Of a DNA stretch of 64,000 bases, positions 20,870 to 30,907 are shown piece by piece. The DNA comes from Pseudomonadota bacterium. GTDB taxonomy: Bacteria > Pseudomonadota > Gammaproteobacteria > Xanthomonadales > Xanthomonadaceae. The position numbers and the translations under genes are program-made. The notes beneath the pieces are model-generated. The model saw only the letters and a program-made list of their open reading frames with translations. It was not told the origin of the DNA and did not search any database. Each line of letters starts with the position of its first letter. Position 1 is the first letter of the stretch. The DNA lies in contig JAFEBV010000008.1 in NCBI GenBank assembly GCA_018242485.1, forward strand, positions 1 to 64,000, read 5' to 3'.

Positions 20870-22888
20870 ATGATCGACGTGCGTGCCACAGGTGGGGGAC
20901 GAGATCGTCGGCCGATGCCGGCGCGTCCGCTGCGCGCGCGTCGGGTGGCGGTGATCGCGATGATCGCGTGGCTGGCGATGCTGATACTGGCGCTGCCCGC
21001 ATGGGCGCATGTGCAGGCGCATTCGACCTTGGCGCACGCAGCCAGCCCGGCGATGGTCAGCCCGGAAGCGATCGCGGTGCCCGCATCGACGATCCCGACC
21101 GTGGCGGCGACTCAGGGCCCCCGCTCTGCGGCCGCCGTGAGCGTGGGCGCCATGCGGTTCGCCGACGGCATCATCCTGTCCACCACCTTGTATACCGCGC
21201 TGGTGATGCTGCTGTTGATCGGCGGCGGCATGTACGCGGCGCTGCGCGATCGCCAGTACCTGCATTATCTGGGTTACGTCGGCGCGGTGCTGCTGTTCCT
21301 GCTGGCACGCAATGGCCACCTGCAGGACATGCCTGGATTGCAGTGGTTCGCGGCCTGGGGTGCGCTGGGCGTGTATGCGCTGGCCAACGTGCTGACCGCT
21401 TCCATCGTGGTCGTGGCGCGCGGTTTTGCCAACACGTCGCGGGTAGCGCCCACACTCGATCGAGCCATCAAGCTGTTCCCCATCGGCCCGGGCCTGCTGG
21501 CGCTGGCCTGCATGCTCGACCGCGCGGGCAGTGCCGGTTTGCTCAGTGTCGCTACTGCTTTCGCGTGGTTCGTCGCGGTGGGCCTGGCGATCGCCGCGAC
21601 CGCCGTGGCGTGGCGGCAGCGCCAGCGGCTGGCGTTGCCGATGCTGCTGATGTGGCTGTTCGTGCTGGTGGCCGGCACCCTGCATGTCATGCGCGGCGTG
21701 GGGATGATCGTCGGCGAAGGCTGGGTGCTGGTGGCCGATCAGGTGATGTTCACCGCCAATGCGCTGGTGATGGGCATGGTGATGACCGGTCACATCATCG
21801 AGTTCCGCCTGCAGCGCGACCGCGCCAGCCTCGCCAAGGAACAGGCCGACGCCAGCCTCAAGCTCGAACGCGAGCGCCTGAAGTTCATCGAAGCCCTGCA
21901 TACCACCCTGCGCGACGCGCCCAGCGGCGATCAGGAATGGCTGGGTTTCCGCCGCTTGCTGGAGGTGGTGCGCGAGCTGGTGCCGCAGTCGAGTTCCGCG
22001 GTGGCCGTGCATGCCTTCCAGGACAACGACCTGCTGCTGTGCGAGCCCAACACCACGCGCGATGCGTACCAGCAATTGCTCGCCGCCCGCAGCGGCGCGT
22101 TCAAGGGCATCTCGCGTTCGCAGTTGCCGATGCAGTTGCGGGTGGATGCGCCCGCACCCGCCGAAGGCGAGCAGGCCGAGTTGATTCAGGTCGCGGTGAT
22201 TCCCCTGCCGATGACCGCACCGGCCTGGGGCATGCTGTTGGTCGAACGCCGAGGCTGGCAGGGTTTCGAGCGTGAGGAGCTCAATGTCGCCGCCGAGCTG
22301 GCGCAGAAGGCCACGCGTGCGGTCGAGGACGCGGCCAACGACCGCGTGCTGCGGATCAATGCGGAGTTCGACGCGCTCACCGCCGTGTTCAATCGCCGCA
22401 CCATGGACAACCGGCTCGCCGCGTACTTCAAGGAGTCGCAGGTGCACCGCACGTCGCTGGCGATCCTGTTTGCCGACGTGGATCACCTGCAGGAAACCAA
22501 CGAGGTGTACGGCCACGCCGCCGGCGACCAGACGCTGCGCACGCTGGCCGACGCACTCAAGGCGCATTGCGGCACCGCCGGCGTGGTCGGGCGTTACGGC
22601 AGCGACAAGTTCGTGGTCATCCTGCCCGACTTCAACCCGGAGCAGGCGCGCCGCTGGGCGGAGGCGATGCGCGAAGAGGTCAACGGCAAACTGCTCGACG
22701 TGGGCAACGGCAAGAGCCTGCGGGTGAGCGTGAGCGCGGGCATCGCCAGCCGACTGGCCGAGGATGCCGACGTGCACACGATCATCGATCGCGCCGAGAA
22801 GGCACTCGCGGCATCCAAGCGCAGTGGGCGCGGGACGGTGCAGGCACCGCCCATCCAGGGTGTCGCCAACGGCCCGCGATCGCGATAA
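20870..22888 (+). CDS. 7TM sensor with GAF-like and degenerate GGDEF domain
   Basis: The 672-aa protein has a signal-anchor segment, then about seven membrane helices (roughly residues 95-320), a coiled-coil stretch (RLQRDRASLAKEQADASLKL), a GAF-like domain and a C-terminal GGDEF domain. The signature reads GSDKF instead of GGDEF. The metal-site Asp in FADVDH and the Asn of NEVYGHAAGD remain, but the second Gly and the fourth-position Glu are lost. No RxxD inhibitory site is present. Diguanylate cyclase activity is therefore doubtful; a c-di-GMP or GTP-binding sensory role is possible. Confidence 0.85.
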   Translation: MIDVRATGGGRDRRPMPARPLRARRVAVIAMIAWLAMLILALPAWAHVQAHSTLAHAASPAMVSPEAIAVPASTIPTVAATQGPRSAAAVSVGAMRFADGIILSTTLYTALVMLLLIGGGMYAALRDRQYLHYLGYVGAVLLFLLARNGHLQDMPGLQWFAAWGALGVYALANVLTASIVVVARGFANTSRVAPTLDRAIKLFPIGPGLLALACMLDRAGSAGLLSVATAFAWFVAVGLAIAATAVAWRQRQRLALPMLLMWLFVLVAGTLHVMRGVGMIVGEGWVLVADQVMFTANALVMGMVMTGHIIEFRLQRDRASLAKEQADASLKLERERLKFIEALHTTLRDAPSGDQEWLGFRRLLEVVRELVPQSSSAVAVHAFQDNDLLLCEPNTTRDAYQQLLAARSGAFKGISRSQLPMQLRVDAPAPAEGEQAELIQVAVIPLPMTAPAWGMLLVERRGWQGFEREELNVAAELAQKATRAVEDAANDRVLRINAEFDALTAVFNRRTMDNRLAAYFKESQVHRTSLAILFADVDHLQETNEVYGHAAGDQTLRTLADALKAHCGTAGVVGRYGSDKFVVILPDFNPEQARRWAEAMREEVNGKLLDVGNGKSLRVSVSAGIASRLAEDADVHTIIDRAEKALAASKRSGRGTVQAPPIQGVANGPRSR

Positions 22889-22941
22889 TGGCGGCATCCG
22901 GCGCGGTGCGCGCTGTCCCGATACCCTTCTGAATCCATTGC

Positions 22942-23868
22942 ATGGCCGCAGGCATCCCCCGCGGGCCGCTGCTGGCGCTGACCGCCGGCGCAGCCCTGAT
23001 CAGCCTGACCGGCGTGCTGGTGAAGTTCGCGCAGGTGCCGCCGACCGTGTCGGGATTCTGGCGCATGCTGTTCGGCGGATTGATGTTGAGCATCGCACTG
23101 ACGGCGCTGCGGCAATGGCGCACGGTGCGTGCTCGCGACGTGCTGTGGATGCTGCCGCCGGCGCTGGCCTTCGCCACCGACCTGTTCTTCTGGCATCGCA
23201 GCATCCTCGTGGTCGGCCCCGGATTGGCGACACTGCTCGGCAATCTGCAAGTCTTCCTGATGGCGCTGGCGGGCGTGGTCTGGCACCGCGAACGGCTCGG
23301 TCCGCGCTTTCTGCTCGGACTGGCGATGGCCTTCGGCGGCTTGTGGCTGCTGGTCGGACAGGAATGGCGCGGCTTCACCGAAGGTTACCGGATCGGCGTG
23401 CTGTACGGTGCCTTCACCGCGGTGTGCTACGCGGTGTACATGCTCAGCTTCCGGCATGCGCAGCGCGAGCGCTCGAGCCTGCATTCCTCGCAGTTGCTGG
23501 CGATTTCCTCCCTGCTCAGTGCGCTGGTACTCGCCGCGATGGCATTGGGCGATGGCGAGCGTTTTGCCATTCCCGATACGCAGACTTTGCTGGCATTACT
23601 CGCGCTGGGTCTGGTCGGGCAATGCCTGGGCTGGGTGCTGATCGCACGGGCGATGCCGAAACTGCCGGCCTCGCTGGTCGGTCTGCTGCTGTTGTTGCAG
23701 CCGGTGCTCGCTTTCCTGATGGACGTGATCTTGTTCCACCGTGCCACCCGTCCCGTCGAATGGCTCGGGCTGGCGTTGTCGCTGGCGGGGATCTTCGTCG
23801 GCAGCCTGCGTGGCGCGAAACCCGCGCCTGTGCGTGAGGACGACGAGGCGGACGAAGTCGTGCAATGA
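22942..23868 (+). CDS. EamA/DMT-family permease
   Basis: The 308-aa protein has ten hydrophobic helices arranged as two EamA repeats, with a basic/acidic cytoplasmic tail (REDDEADEVVQ). The family exports amino acids or other metabolites across the inner membrane; the substrate cannot be read from sequence. It lies 53 nt downstream of the GGDEF gene on the same strand and 43 nt before msrA. Confidence 0.88.
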   Translation: MAAGIPRGPLLALTAGAALISLTGVLVKFAQVPPTVSGFWRMLFGGLMLSIALTALRQWRTVRARDVLWMLPPALAFATDLFFWHRSILVVGPGLATLLGNLQVFLMALAGVVWHRERLGPRFLLGLAMAFGGLWLLVGQEWRGFTEGYRIGVLYGAFTAVCYAVYMLSFRHAQRERSSLHSSQLLAISSLLSALVLAAMALGDGERFAIPDTQTLLALLALGLVGQCLGWVLIARAMPKLPASLVGLLLLLQPVLAFLMDVILFHRATRPVEWLGLALSLAGIFVGSLRGAKPAPVREDDEADEVVQ

Positions 23869-23911
23869 TCGACGTGCGGCATCGAGTGCCGCATACGCGG
23901 TCTGATTCGAC

Positions 23912-24613
23912 ATGAACCACGATGATCTGCTGCGACGTCTCGGAGTCGGTGCCCACGGCGAGCGCATGCCGCGCGCGCAGGATCTGCTGCCCGGGCGCGC
24001 TGAGCCGATGCCGGTGACCGATCACCACCACGTCCATGGCCATCCGATTCAGGGGAAGGTCGGCGAGGGCGCTTTCATCGGCATGCACGAGGCGGTGTTC
24101 GGCATGGGCTGTTTCTGGGGTGCCGAGCGCCTGTTCTGGAAACTGCCGGGGGTGTTCACGACGGCCGCAGGTTATGCCGGCGGCGGTACGCCGAATCCGA
24201 CGTATCGTGAAGTGTGCTCGGGGCGCACCGGGCACGCCGAGGTGGTGCGGGTGGTGTTCGACCCATCGCGCATCGGCTACGAGGAACTGTTGCGGGCGTT
24301 CTGGGAAAACCACGACCCCACCCAAGGCATGCGACAGGGCAACGATGCGGGCACCCAATACCGATCCGTGATCCATTGCCACGATGCCGGGCAGCATCGC
24401 GCCGCGCTGGCCAGTCGCGATGCCTATCAAGCGCGCCTCAGCGCTGCCGGCATGGGCGCGATCACCACCGACATCGTGTTTCCTGCGCCGGCGTTTTATT
24501 ACGCCGAGGACGAGCATCAGCAGTACCTGTCGAAGAACCCGCGCGGCTATTGCGGGCTGGCGGGAACCGGCGTGTCTTGTCCGCTCGGCTGGGGTGGCGT
24601 GGATCCAGCCTGA
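23912..24613 (+). CDS. msrA: peptide methionine-S-sulfoxide reductase MsrA
   Basis: MsrA reduces methionine-S-sulfoxide in proteins. The 233-aa sequence has the catalytic motif GMGCFWGAE with Cys67, [24 protein letters not shown] and NHDPTQ. Further signatures are GTQYRS and a C-terminal [14 protein letters not shown] with two resolving-type cysteines. An N-terminal extension of about 55 residues precedes the core, as in the longer gammaproteobacterial forms. Its last 67 bp overlap the end of the convergent glycosyltransferase gene. Confidence 0.96.
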   Translation: MNHDDLLRRLGVGAHGERMPRAQDLLPGRAEPMPVTDHHHVHGHPIQGKVGEGAFIGMHEAVFGMGCFWGAERLFWKLPGVFTTAAGYAGGGTPNPTYREVCSGRTGHAEVVRVVFDPSRIGYEELLRAFWENHDPTQGMRQGNDAGTQYRSVIHCHDAGQHRAALASRDAYQARLSAAGMGAITTDIVFPAPAFYYAEDEHQQYLSKNPRGYCGLAGTGVSCPLGWGGVDPA

Positions 24614-26073
24614 GCCACGGTGAAGCCGCGGTAATGTCCGTAAGCCATGACCGGTACCGCGTGTGCGCCGCTGGCGGCGACTTCGCGCTGGAACTTGTCG
24701 GCGGTGCCCATGTGCACCAGCCACAGCCGTCCGGGTCGCTGCTGCGCCAGTGCGTGGTTCAGGGTGTCGTCGACATTGGGCTGGTTGCTCTGCCCGTAGT
24801 CCACCCGCAGCACCGGGATGTCCAGATATACGCGGATGCCGTACAGCGCGGTTTCATCCACGAACACCACCTCGCGGATCGGTGCGTGCACCTGCGTGGA
24901 AATGGCCGCCGACAGCCGTTGCGAATCCTTGTTCAGCAGTGCGGGCGCGTGGGCATGCGGCAGCCAGGCCTTGACCGCCAGCAGCAGCACGAACCACGCC
25001 GCGATCAGGATCTTGCCGACGGTGCCGGGAATCCACTGGCGGGTGCGCAGTGCGGCCCACAGCGCGAATGGCACCAGCAGCGGCAGCACGTACAGCACCA
25101 GCCGCGAGCGCGAGATGCAGAACACTGCCAGCGACACCAGCAGCCACAGCAGCAGGAAGCGTTCGGCCGGGCGATCGCGGGTCGATTCATCCGCCGGCGC
25201 GCCACGCCGGCGCCACGCATCCCAGACCACGATCAGGCTCCACGGCAGCACGCCCACCAGCGCCACCGGGCCGTAGGCGACGATCCAGCCGTACCACTGC
25301 GGGTGGCGGTCGGCGGCTTTGGTGAAGATGCGCCCGTAGGTTTCGTAACCGAGGAAGTAGTGCAGGCGGTCGGGATGGTTCCACACGATCGCGAGGAACC
25401 AGCCCAGCGCGATCGGCGCCCATACCGCGAGCGTGATCCAGGTGAAGGGATTGGCGCGGAAGTCGCGGCGGTTGCGCGCCCAAAACCAGATCCCGGCGAT
25501 CAACGGCACCAGCCCCGGCGGGCCCTTGGTGAGGAAGGCCAGCCCGAAGCCCAGCCCGAGCAGCCACGCGCCGCGTTTCGCCACGCGCGCGTCCTCGCCT
25601 CGCCATGCGAGCACGAAGCCGGCCATGCCCAGCGTCTCGAATGCGCACAGCAGGCCATCGGTGCTGATCACGTTGGCGGCGAGGAACAGCATCGCCGTCC
25701 CGGCGGCGAACAGCGGCGGCCACCACGGCCGCTCGGGCACGAGCCGCCGACCGATCGAGAACACGCAGGCGATGGTCAGCGCGAACGCCAGCGCGCCGGG
25801 CAGGCGCAGCGCCCAGGTGTTGCGACTGAAGACTTCCATCGAAGCGGCCAGCGACCAGTACGTCAGCGGCGGCTTGGACAGGTGCTCGTGCTCGGGATGC
25901 CGATGCGGCACCAGCCAGTCGCCGGAGTCGAGCATCTCCACCGCCACCGCGCTGTAGCGGCCCTCGTCGGTGCCCCACAGATGGCGCGTGCCCTGGAAGG
26001 GCAGCACGAAGGCCAGCGCGAGCGCGAACACCAGCCAGATCGAGGGATGGGTGGAACGGGAGGCGGAATTCAT
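24547..26073 (-). CDS. ArnT-like (GT83) membrane glycosyltransferase
   Basis: The 508-aa protein has about twelve membrane helices and the first-loop acidic motif [23 protein letters not shown] follows, as in polyprenyl-phosphate-dependent glycosyltransferases such as ArnT. Such enzymes transfer sugars such as aminoarabinose from undecaprenyl phosphate to lipid A or other acceptors on the periplasmic side; the sugar is unknown here. An in-frame GTG at 26088 would add five residues. The 3' end overlaps msrA tail to tail. Confidence 0.85.
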   Translation of the reverse strand: MNSASRSTHPSIWLVFALALAFVLPFQGTRHLWGTDEGRYSAVAVEMLDSGDWLVPHRHPEHEHLSKPPLTYWSLAASMEVFSRNTWALRLPGALAFALTIACVFSIGRRLVPERPWWPPLFAAGTAMLFLAANVISTDGLLCAFETLGMAGFVLAWRGEDARVAKRGAWLLGLGFGLAFLTKGPPGLVPLIAGIWFWARNRRDFRANPFTWITLAVWAPIALGWFLAIVWNHPDRLHYFLGYETYGRIFTKAADRHPQWYGWIVAYGPVALVGVLPWSLIVVWDAWRRRGAPADESTRDRPAERFLLLWLLVSLAVFCISRSRLVLYVLPLLVPFALWAALRTRQWIPGTVGKILIAAWFVLLLAVKAWLPHAHAPALLNKDSQRLSAAISTQVHAPIREVVFVDETALYGIRVYLDIPVLRVDYGQSNQPNVDDTLNHALAQQRPGRLWLVHMGTADKFQREVAASGAHAVPVMAYGHYRGFTVAQAGSTPPQPSGQDTPVPASPQ

Positions 26074-26158
26074 CGGCGCGGCATTCACGGGTTCGTGGTC
26101 GTCGTTGCGAGTGTGTCGTCATCAACGCGGACGGCGCAGCGGCAATGCGCGGCGCGGC

Positions 26159-26761
26159 TCACATCACCACCAGCGAGCGCACATACACCACTTCGCAGGC
26201 GCCATCGCCGGTGTCGTCGCGGCTCATCGAACTGCGCCAGGTGCTGCCATCCTTGCCGCGCGCTTCGATCAACAGCCCTTCCAGATGGACGATATCGCCC
26301 GGTCGCACACGCTTGATCTGTCCGCGCACGGTGGCGTCGGCGGGGATCATGTGCATGTTGGCGCTGGAGTGGATGATCTCCGGCAGCGGAATCGGTGGCT
26401 GCGGCGTGTGCCACTGGTAGTAGTACCAGCGCCCGGACTGGCTGATGTCGAGGCCGGCGAGCACCGAGCTGTCGGACATGCGCCCCCAGCCGAAGGCGAA
26501 GTCTGTGGGCGACAGCGCCGCACCGCGATCCCAACTGTAGTCGGCACGCGAGAGCACCCGCGCGGTCATGCTGAAGTTCGCCAACGGGGTGATCGAGTAG
26601 TCGCCGTCGGGGAAGGGCGTGCCGTGGGCGATGTCGATCTGCACCGGGTCGTCGGGCGCGAGCACGCCCGGCGCGCGCGTGATTTCGCCATGCCGCGAAT
26701 GGATCGCGAACACGGTGGCGAGCAACAGGGCGGCAAGGGTGATCCACAACCAGCGGGGCAT
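26159..26761 (-). CDS. membrane-anchored periplasmic protein, unrecognised
   Basis: The 200-aa protein starts with a single hydrophobic segment (residues 4-20, LWITLAALLLATVFAI). A probably periplasmic domain rich in Trp, Tyr and Asp follows, with FGWGRMSDSS, RWYYYQWHTPQPP and SSANMHMIPAD. Its end, EVVYVRSLVVM, is followed 85 nt later by the glycosyltransferase on the same strand, so the two may be cotranscribed. I do not recognise the family. The small basic stretch KDGSTWRSSMSRDDTGDG resembles an OB- or beta-sandwich loop, which is speculative. Confidence 0.75.
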   Translation of the reverse strand: MPRWLWITLAALLLATVFAIHSRHGEITRAPGVLAPDDPVQIDIAHGTPFPDGDYSITPLANFSMTARVLSRADYSWDRGAALSPTDFAFGWGRMSDSSVLAGLDISQSGRWYYYQWHTPQPPIPLPEIIHSSANMHMIPADATVRGQIKRVRPGDIVHLEGLLIEARGKDGSTWRSSMSRDDTGDGACEVVYVRSLVVM

Positions 26762-26824
26762 GGGCGCGCATTCTACGCGAGCCCCGTGTTGACGCGCCCG
26801 CGCGGGTGTCCTGTCGATCGGTGT

Positions 26825-27448
26825 TCAGTCGAAGTCGGCGAGCAGCGCCTCGCGCAGCGCCGGGCTGGCCTCCACGCACAGCGGCGCACGCGCATCGTCG
26901 ATGCCGAAGTACAGACGAGCGCCGGCGCGCAGGGCGGCGATTGCGGGCGGCTCGATCTGGAAGCGCAGGAAGTGCACCGCCGAGGTCTTGGCGGCATCGC
27001 TGCGATCCAGATCCTCGTCGGCATGCGCGAGGGTGCGCGCATGACCCTCCACCTGCGAGTACAGCGCGCGCTCAATGCCATGCAGGTGCGCCAGTGCGAG
27101 CGCGCGCTGCTGCGCGTCGGGGTATTCGATCAGCAAGGTGGCTTTGAGATTGTCGCCATCGGGGATCAGCGGGTTGTAGGCGTCCAGTTCGTCCTGGATG
27201 CCCGCCGGCTCGAAGATGCGCTCGATGCGCAGCATTTCCTGCACCTGCGCCTGCACGGTGATGCGATCCTCGAACAGCAAGGTGAAGTGATCGCCCAGAT
27301 GCGCGGTGCGCACGCGCTTGTGCGCGTGGGCGCTCGCACGCAGATGCGCACGCTGCGCCGCGTAGGCTTCCAGGGTCAGCAGGTCGGAGCGTTCGAGTTT
27401 GCGCAAGGCGGCTATTCCACTCGAGTCAATGTTTTCAAAGCCATGCAC
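26825..27448 (-). CDS. DUF3501 family protein
   Basis: The 207-aa protein has the family core: RKLERSDLLTLEAYAAQR, LGDHFTLLFEDRITVQAQVQ, EMLRIERIFEPAGIQDELDAYNPLIPDG (residues 72-99) and a C-terminal IEPPAIAALRAGARLYFGID. The biochemical role is unknown. Genes of this family commonly sit beside the GlpC-like Fe-S protein and rubrerythrin, exactly as here, suggesting a role with them. Homologues usually begin near RKLER, so a TTG at 27406 is an alternative start to the ATG at 27448. Confidence 0.88.
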   Translation of the reverse strand: MHGFENIDSSGIAALRKLERSDLLTLEAYAAQRAHLRASAHAHKRVRTAHLGDHFTLLFEDRITVQAQVQEMLRIERIFEPAGIQDELDAYNPLIPDGDNLKATLLIEYPDAQQRALALAHLHGIERALYSQVEGHARTLAHADEDLDRSDAAKTSAVHFLRFQIEPPAIAALRAGARLYFGIDDARAPLCVEASPALREALLADFD

Positions 27449-27482
27449 TCAACTGAAATCGTCATTGCAACCAGAAACCGTT

Positions 27483-27585
27483 CCCTCATCCGGCCCTTCG
27501 GGCCACCTTCTCCCGGAGGGAGAAGGGAGAAACAGCCTCTCCCTCCGGGAGAGGCCGACGCGCCACAGGCGCGGCGGGTGAGGGA
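27483..27585. repeat. GGAGGG-type hairpin repeat B2
   Basis: A run of short palindromes lies between the DUF3501 and Fe-S genes: GGCCCTTCGGGCC, CTTCTCCCGGAGGGAGAAG and CTCTCCCTCCGGGAGAG. The ends CCCTCATCCGG and GGTGAGGG mirror one another. No T-run follows. The rest of the 245-nt gap shows nothing else. Confidence 0.75.
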
Positions 27586-27693
27586 ATGCGGCGTCTTGTG
27601 CTCACGCAGGTTTCGGTTCTCGATCACTCTGGCGCATGGTTGTGCGGTTGATGGAATTGAATCAGTGAAGTATTGGTTTGAGACCATGGGGCG

Positions 27694-29040
27694 TCAGATC
27701 CCGTATGCCCGCCGCAGCAGGCTGATCGGGTGTTCTGCGTTCGTGCCATCGTTCAGCCCGTGCGCGATGTGCGCGCCGGCCATCACGCAGTCGCTGGTGA
27801 AGTGCTGCGGCGCGGCCTGCTTTACGCGGTTCTCCACCGGCTTGGCGATCTTGCGCGAAATCGGGTAGGTGTCCTTCTTCACGCCGTAGGTTCCGTCGTG
27901 CCCCGAACAGCGCTCGATCGTCACCACCTCGGTGCCTGGCACTAGCAGCAGCGCGTCGCGGGTCTTCGGGCCGATATTCTGCACGCGCTGGTGGCAGGCG
28001 GCCTGCCACGCGATCTTGCCGAGCCGATTCTTGAAGTCGGTGCGCAGCAAGCCGGCGGCGTGGCGCTGCATCAGGTATTCGAACGGATCAAAGAAAGCGC
28101 GTTTGACGCGCTGGATGTCGGCATCGTCGGGGAACAGCAGCGGCAGTTCCTGCTTGAACATCAGCACGCAGGAGGGGATCGGTGCGATCAGGTCGAAACC
28201 GTCCTCGATCGCCTGTGCGAGCACGGGCAAATTGGCGTTCTTGTATTTCTCGATGGCATCCAGATCGCCCAGTTCCAGCTTGGGCATGCCGCAGCAACGT
28301 TCGCGGCGCAGCAGTTTCACCGGGATGGCGTTGTGGGCGAGCACCGCAGCCAGATCCTCGACCATCTGCGGCTGGTTGTGGTCGCCGTAGCAGGTGACGA
28401 ACAGCGCGACCTTGCCGGTGGTCGATCCGGCCGGTTTGGCCTCGCCTTCGCCGCGATATTTGCGCTTCAACCGTCCGCGTGCGCTGCGGCGCGCATACGC
28501 GGGCACCTGCGCGTCACGATGCACGCCCAGCGTTTTCTCCATCAGCCCGCGCAGCGCCGGCTGCCGATTGCCCCAGTTCACCGCCTCCACCACCACCGGA
28601 ATCGAGGCGATGCGGCCGACCAGCCGTGTATTCGACAGCAGCTTCGCCGAAGTTTTCGCACCGCGTTCGCGGAAGGCCAGCGCCTTGGCGCGCAGCATCA
28701 CATGCGGAAAGTCCACGTTCCACGGATGCGGCGGAACATACGGGCACTTGGTCTGGTAGCACAGGTCGCACAGGTAGCAGTGCTCGACGACTTTGGAGTA
28801 GTCGGACTTGGCCACACCATCGACTTCCATCGTGGCCGAGTTGTCCACGAGGTCGAACAGGGTAGGGAAGGCGTGGCACAGGCTGACGCAACGCCGGCAG
28901 CCGTGGCAGATGTCGAACACGCGCTCCATCTCTGCTTGCAGCGCGGCCGCATCCCAGAACGCCGGCGATTTCCATTCCAGCGCATGCCGGGTCGGCGCAT
29001 CGAGGCTGCCTTCGCGGGACGGGCTGCGGTCTTCGGCCAT
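27694..29040 (-). CDS. (Fe-S)-binding protein, GlpC/heterodisulfide-reductase-like
   Basis: The 448-aa protein has two N-terminal 4Fe-4S motifs (CHGCRRCVSLCHAFP and CYLCDLCYQTKCPY) and C-terminal CCG-type cysteine motifs (RRERCCGMPKLELGD, CSGHDGTYG). These are typical of electron-transfer subunits related to GlpC and HdrB/D. It lies between DUF3501 and rubrerythrin on the same strand, a recurrent trio. A role in passing electrons to rubrerythrin for peroxide reduction is inferred, not shown. Confidence 0.9.
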   Translation of the reverse strand: MAEDRSPSREGSLDAPTRHALEWKSPAFWDAAALQAEMERVFDICHGCRRCVSLCHAFPTLFDLVDNSATMEVDGVAKSDYSKVVEHCYLCDLCYQTKCPYVPPHPWNVDFPHVMLRAKALAFRERGAKTSAKLLSNTRLVGRIASIPVVVEAVNWGNRQPALRGLMEKTLGVHRDAQVPAYARRSARGRLKRKYRGEGEAKPAGSTTGKVALFVTCYGDHNQPQMVEDLAAVLAHNAIPVKLLRRERCCGMPKLELGDLDAIEKYKNANLPVLAQAIEDGFDLIAPIPSCVLMFKQELPLLFPDDADIQRVKRAFFDPFEYLMQRHAAGLLRTDFKNRLGKIAWQAACHQRVQNIGPKTRDALLLVPGTEVVTIERCSGHDGTYGVKKDTYPISRKIAKPVENRVKQAAPQHFTSDCVMAGAHIAHGLNDGTNAEHPISLLRRAYGI

Positions 29041-29350
29041 GCTCGAATCCCTCCTGTAATCGCGCTTGCTTCAATGCCGTCTGCGAGGCAGTGGTGTGAT
29101 GGTGATTTCGCGATTCCAGACCCGCGTCGTGATGGAGTGCTGCACTCCCTCGCCCGCCACGCCTGCGGTGTGACGGCCTGCCCGAGGAGCATCCTTCCTG
29201 TAAGCGCAACGCAAGCTCCTTCCCCCGCTTGCGGGGGAAGGTTGGGATGGGGGCGATTGCACTCGGATGGTTTCACGATCTCGCGTTGGAATCCCCCCAC
29301 CCTGTCCCTCCCCCGCAAGCGGGGGAGGGTATCCATCCAGCGATTCGAAC
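29041..29350. repeat. Fe-S gene to rubrerythrin gap with hairpin repeat B3
   Basis: The 310-nt gap has no gene. Its 3' half (29217-29332) is an inverted repeat. CTTCCCCCGC/GCGGGGGAAG is followed by GTTGGGATGGGGG. After about 50 nt, CCCCCCACCCTGTCCC and the hairpin CTCCCCCGC/GCGGGGGAG follow. It belongs to the same family as B1. Confidence 0.8.
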
Positions 29351-29767
29351 TCAGCCCAGATCGCCCAGCGCGCGGGTGAAGCGGTTGGCGTGCGAGCGCT
29401 CGGCCTTGGCGAGGGTCTCGAACCAGTCGGCGATCTCGTCGAAGCCTTCCTCGCGCGCGGTCTTGGCCATGCCCGGGTACATGTCGGTGTACTCGTGGGT
29501 TTCGCCATGGATGGCCGAGCGCAGGTTGTCGGCGGTGCCGCCGATCGGCAGCCCGGTGGCCGGATCGCCGGAGGCTTCCAGGTATTCCAGATGCCCGTGC
29601 GCGTGCCCGGTCTCGCCTTCGGCGGTGGAGCGGAACACCGCGGCGACGTCGTTGTAGCCTTCCACGTCGGCCTTCTGCGCGAAGTACAGATAGCGGCGAT
29701 TGGCCTGCGATTCGCCGGCGAACGCGGCCTTCAGGTTGTCCTCGGTCTTGCTGCCTTTCAGACTCAT
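29351..29767 (-). CDS. rubrerythrin (diiron domain only)
   Basis: Rubrerythrins reduce hydrogen peroxide at a carboxylate-bridged diiron centre in the cytoplasm. The 138-aa product has the four-helix bundle ligand motifs [29 protein letters not shown] and [10 protein letters not shown]. It lacks the C-terminal rubredoxin CxxC domain, so electrons must come from a partner, plausibly the neighbouring Fe-S protein. The ATG at 29767 follows a GAGGTG ribosome site; the longer frame upstream is antisense to oxyR. Confidence 0.92.
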   Translation of the reverse strand: MSLKGSKTEDNLKAAFAGESQANRRYLYFAQKADVEGYNDVAAVFRSTAEGETGHAHGHLEYLEASGDPATGLPIGGTADNLRSAIHGETHEYTDMYPGMAKTAREEGFDEIADWFETLAKAERSHANRFTRALGDLG

Positions 29768-29928
29768 GATGCACCTCGCGATGGATGGGCGGATGGTGGC
29801 GCGAGGTGAGCCGCGCGCCACCTGCACGCGAGCGTAGCGCGTGCGGATGCCTGGGTAAAATCGACTGCGCCGATGGCGACGATAGTCGGCGTCAATCGCG
29901 CACGATGCCGGTTTCGCGTTGCGGAAAG

Positions 29929-30891
29929 TCAATTCGCGGACACCGCCCGCGAGCGCCGTTTGCGCGTCGGTGCAGGAGCCGGCCCGACATCGGGTTCCAG
30001 CAGATCCTTCGGCAAGCCGCGCAACTCGTGCGCTAGTTTGCGCAGGAAGCCGGCCATCGCCGAGCTCTTGCGCCAGACCATGCCGATGCGACGACTGGGC
30101 GGCGGGTCGGCGAAACGCAGCAACTGGATGTCGGCGGAAGTGACTATCGGCGGCTTGACGGCGAGCGTGGGCAGCAGGGTGATGCCCACGCCGGCGGCGA
30201 CCATCTGCCGCAGCGTCTCCAGGCTGGTGGCGCGAAAGCCGTCGTGTTCGCCGGCACCGGCGCGCGCGCACACTTCCAGCGCCTGATCGCGCAGGCAGTG
30301 GCCGTCTTCCAGCAACAACAGGCGCTCGTGGGCCAGATCGCGCAAACGCAATCCGCGGTGCTGCGCCAGCGGGTGTTCGCGCGGCGTGGCCAGCACGAAG
30401 GGCTCGGCGAACAGAAACTCGACATGCAGCGAATCCTCGTGGATCGGCAGCGCGAGCACGCCGGCGTCGAGCCTGCCTTCGCGCAGCAGGCGCAGGACGG
30501 CGTCGGTCTTTTCCTCCACCAGCAACAGTTCCAGCCGCGGGAAGCGCGCGCGCACGCGCGGCACCACATGCGGCAACAGATACGGTGCCAGCGTGGGGAA
30601 GATGCCCAGCCGCACGCTGCCGGCTTCCGGATCGGTGCTGCGGCGCGCGGACTCCTTGATCTGCTCGATCTCCGCCAGCACGCGGCGCGCGCGTTCGGCG
30701 ATGTCGCGTCCGATCGGGGTGAGCATCACCTTGCGCGGCGCGCGCTCGATCAGCACCGCGCCCAGTTCGTCCTCGAGCTTGCGGATCTGGGTGGACAGGG
30801 TCGGCTGGCTGACGAAACTGGCCGCCGCCGCGCGCCCGAAATGGCGGTGGTCGGCGAGGGCGACGAGATAGTGCAGGTCGCGCAGGTTCAT
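29929..30891 (-). CDS. oxyR: hydrogen peroxide-sensing regulator OxyR
   Basis: OxyR is a LysR-type regulator activated by disulfide formation. The 320-aa protein has an N-terminal helix-turn-helix (FVSQPTLSTQIRKLE) and the redox motif GHCLRDQALEVC. Its cysteines fall exactly at positions 199 and 208, as in E. coli. A basic tail KRRSR is added at the C-terminus. The ATG at 30891 (MNLRDLHYLVALADH) was chosen over one four codons earlier by family fit. It is divergent from ahpC with an OxyR site in between. Confidence 0.96.
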   Translation of the reverse strand: MNLRDLHYLVALADHRHFGRAAAASFVSQPTLSTQIRKLEDELGAVLIERAPRKVMLTPIGRDIAERARRVLAEIEQIKESARRSTDPEAGSVRLGIFPTLAPYLLPHVVPRVRARFPRLELLLVEEKTDAVLRLLREGRLDAGVLALPIHEDSLHVEFLFAEPFVLATPREHPLAQHRGLRLRDLAHERLLLLEDGHCLRDQALEVCARAGAGEHDGFRATSLETLRQMVAAGVGITLLPTLAVKPPIVTSADIQLLRFADPPPSRRIGMVWRKSSAMAGFLRKLAHELRGLPKDLLEPDVGPAPAPTRKRRSRAVSAN

Positions 30892-30907
30892 GGGCGATTC
30901 CACCGTG

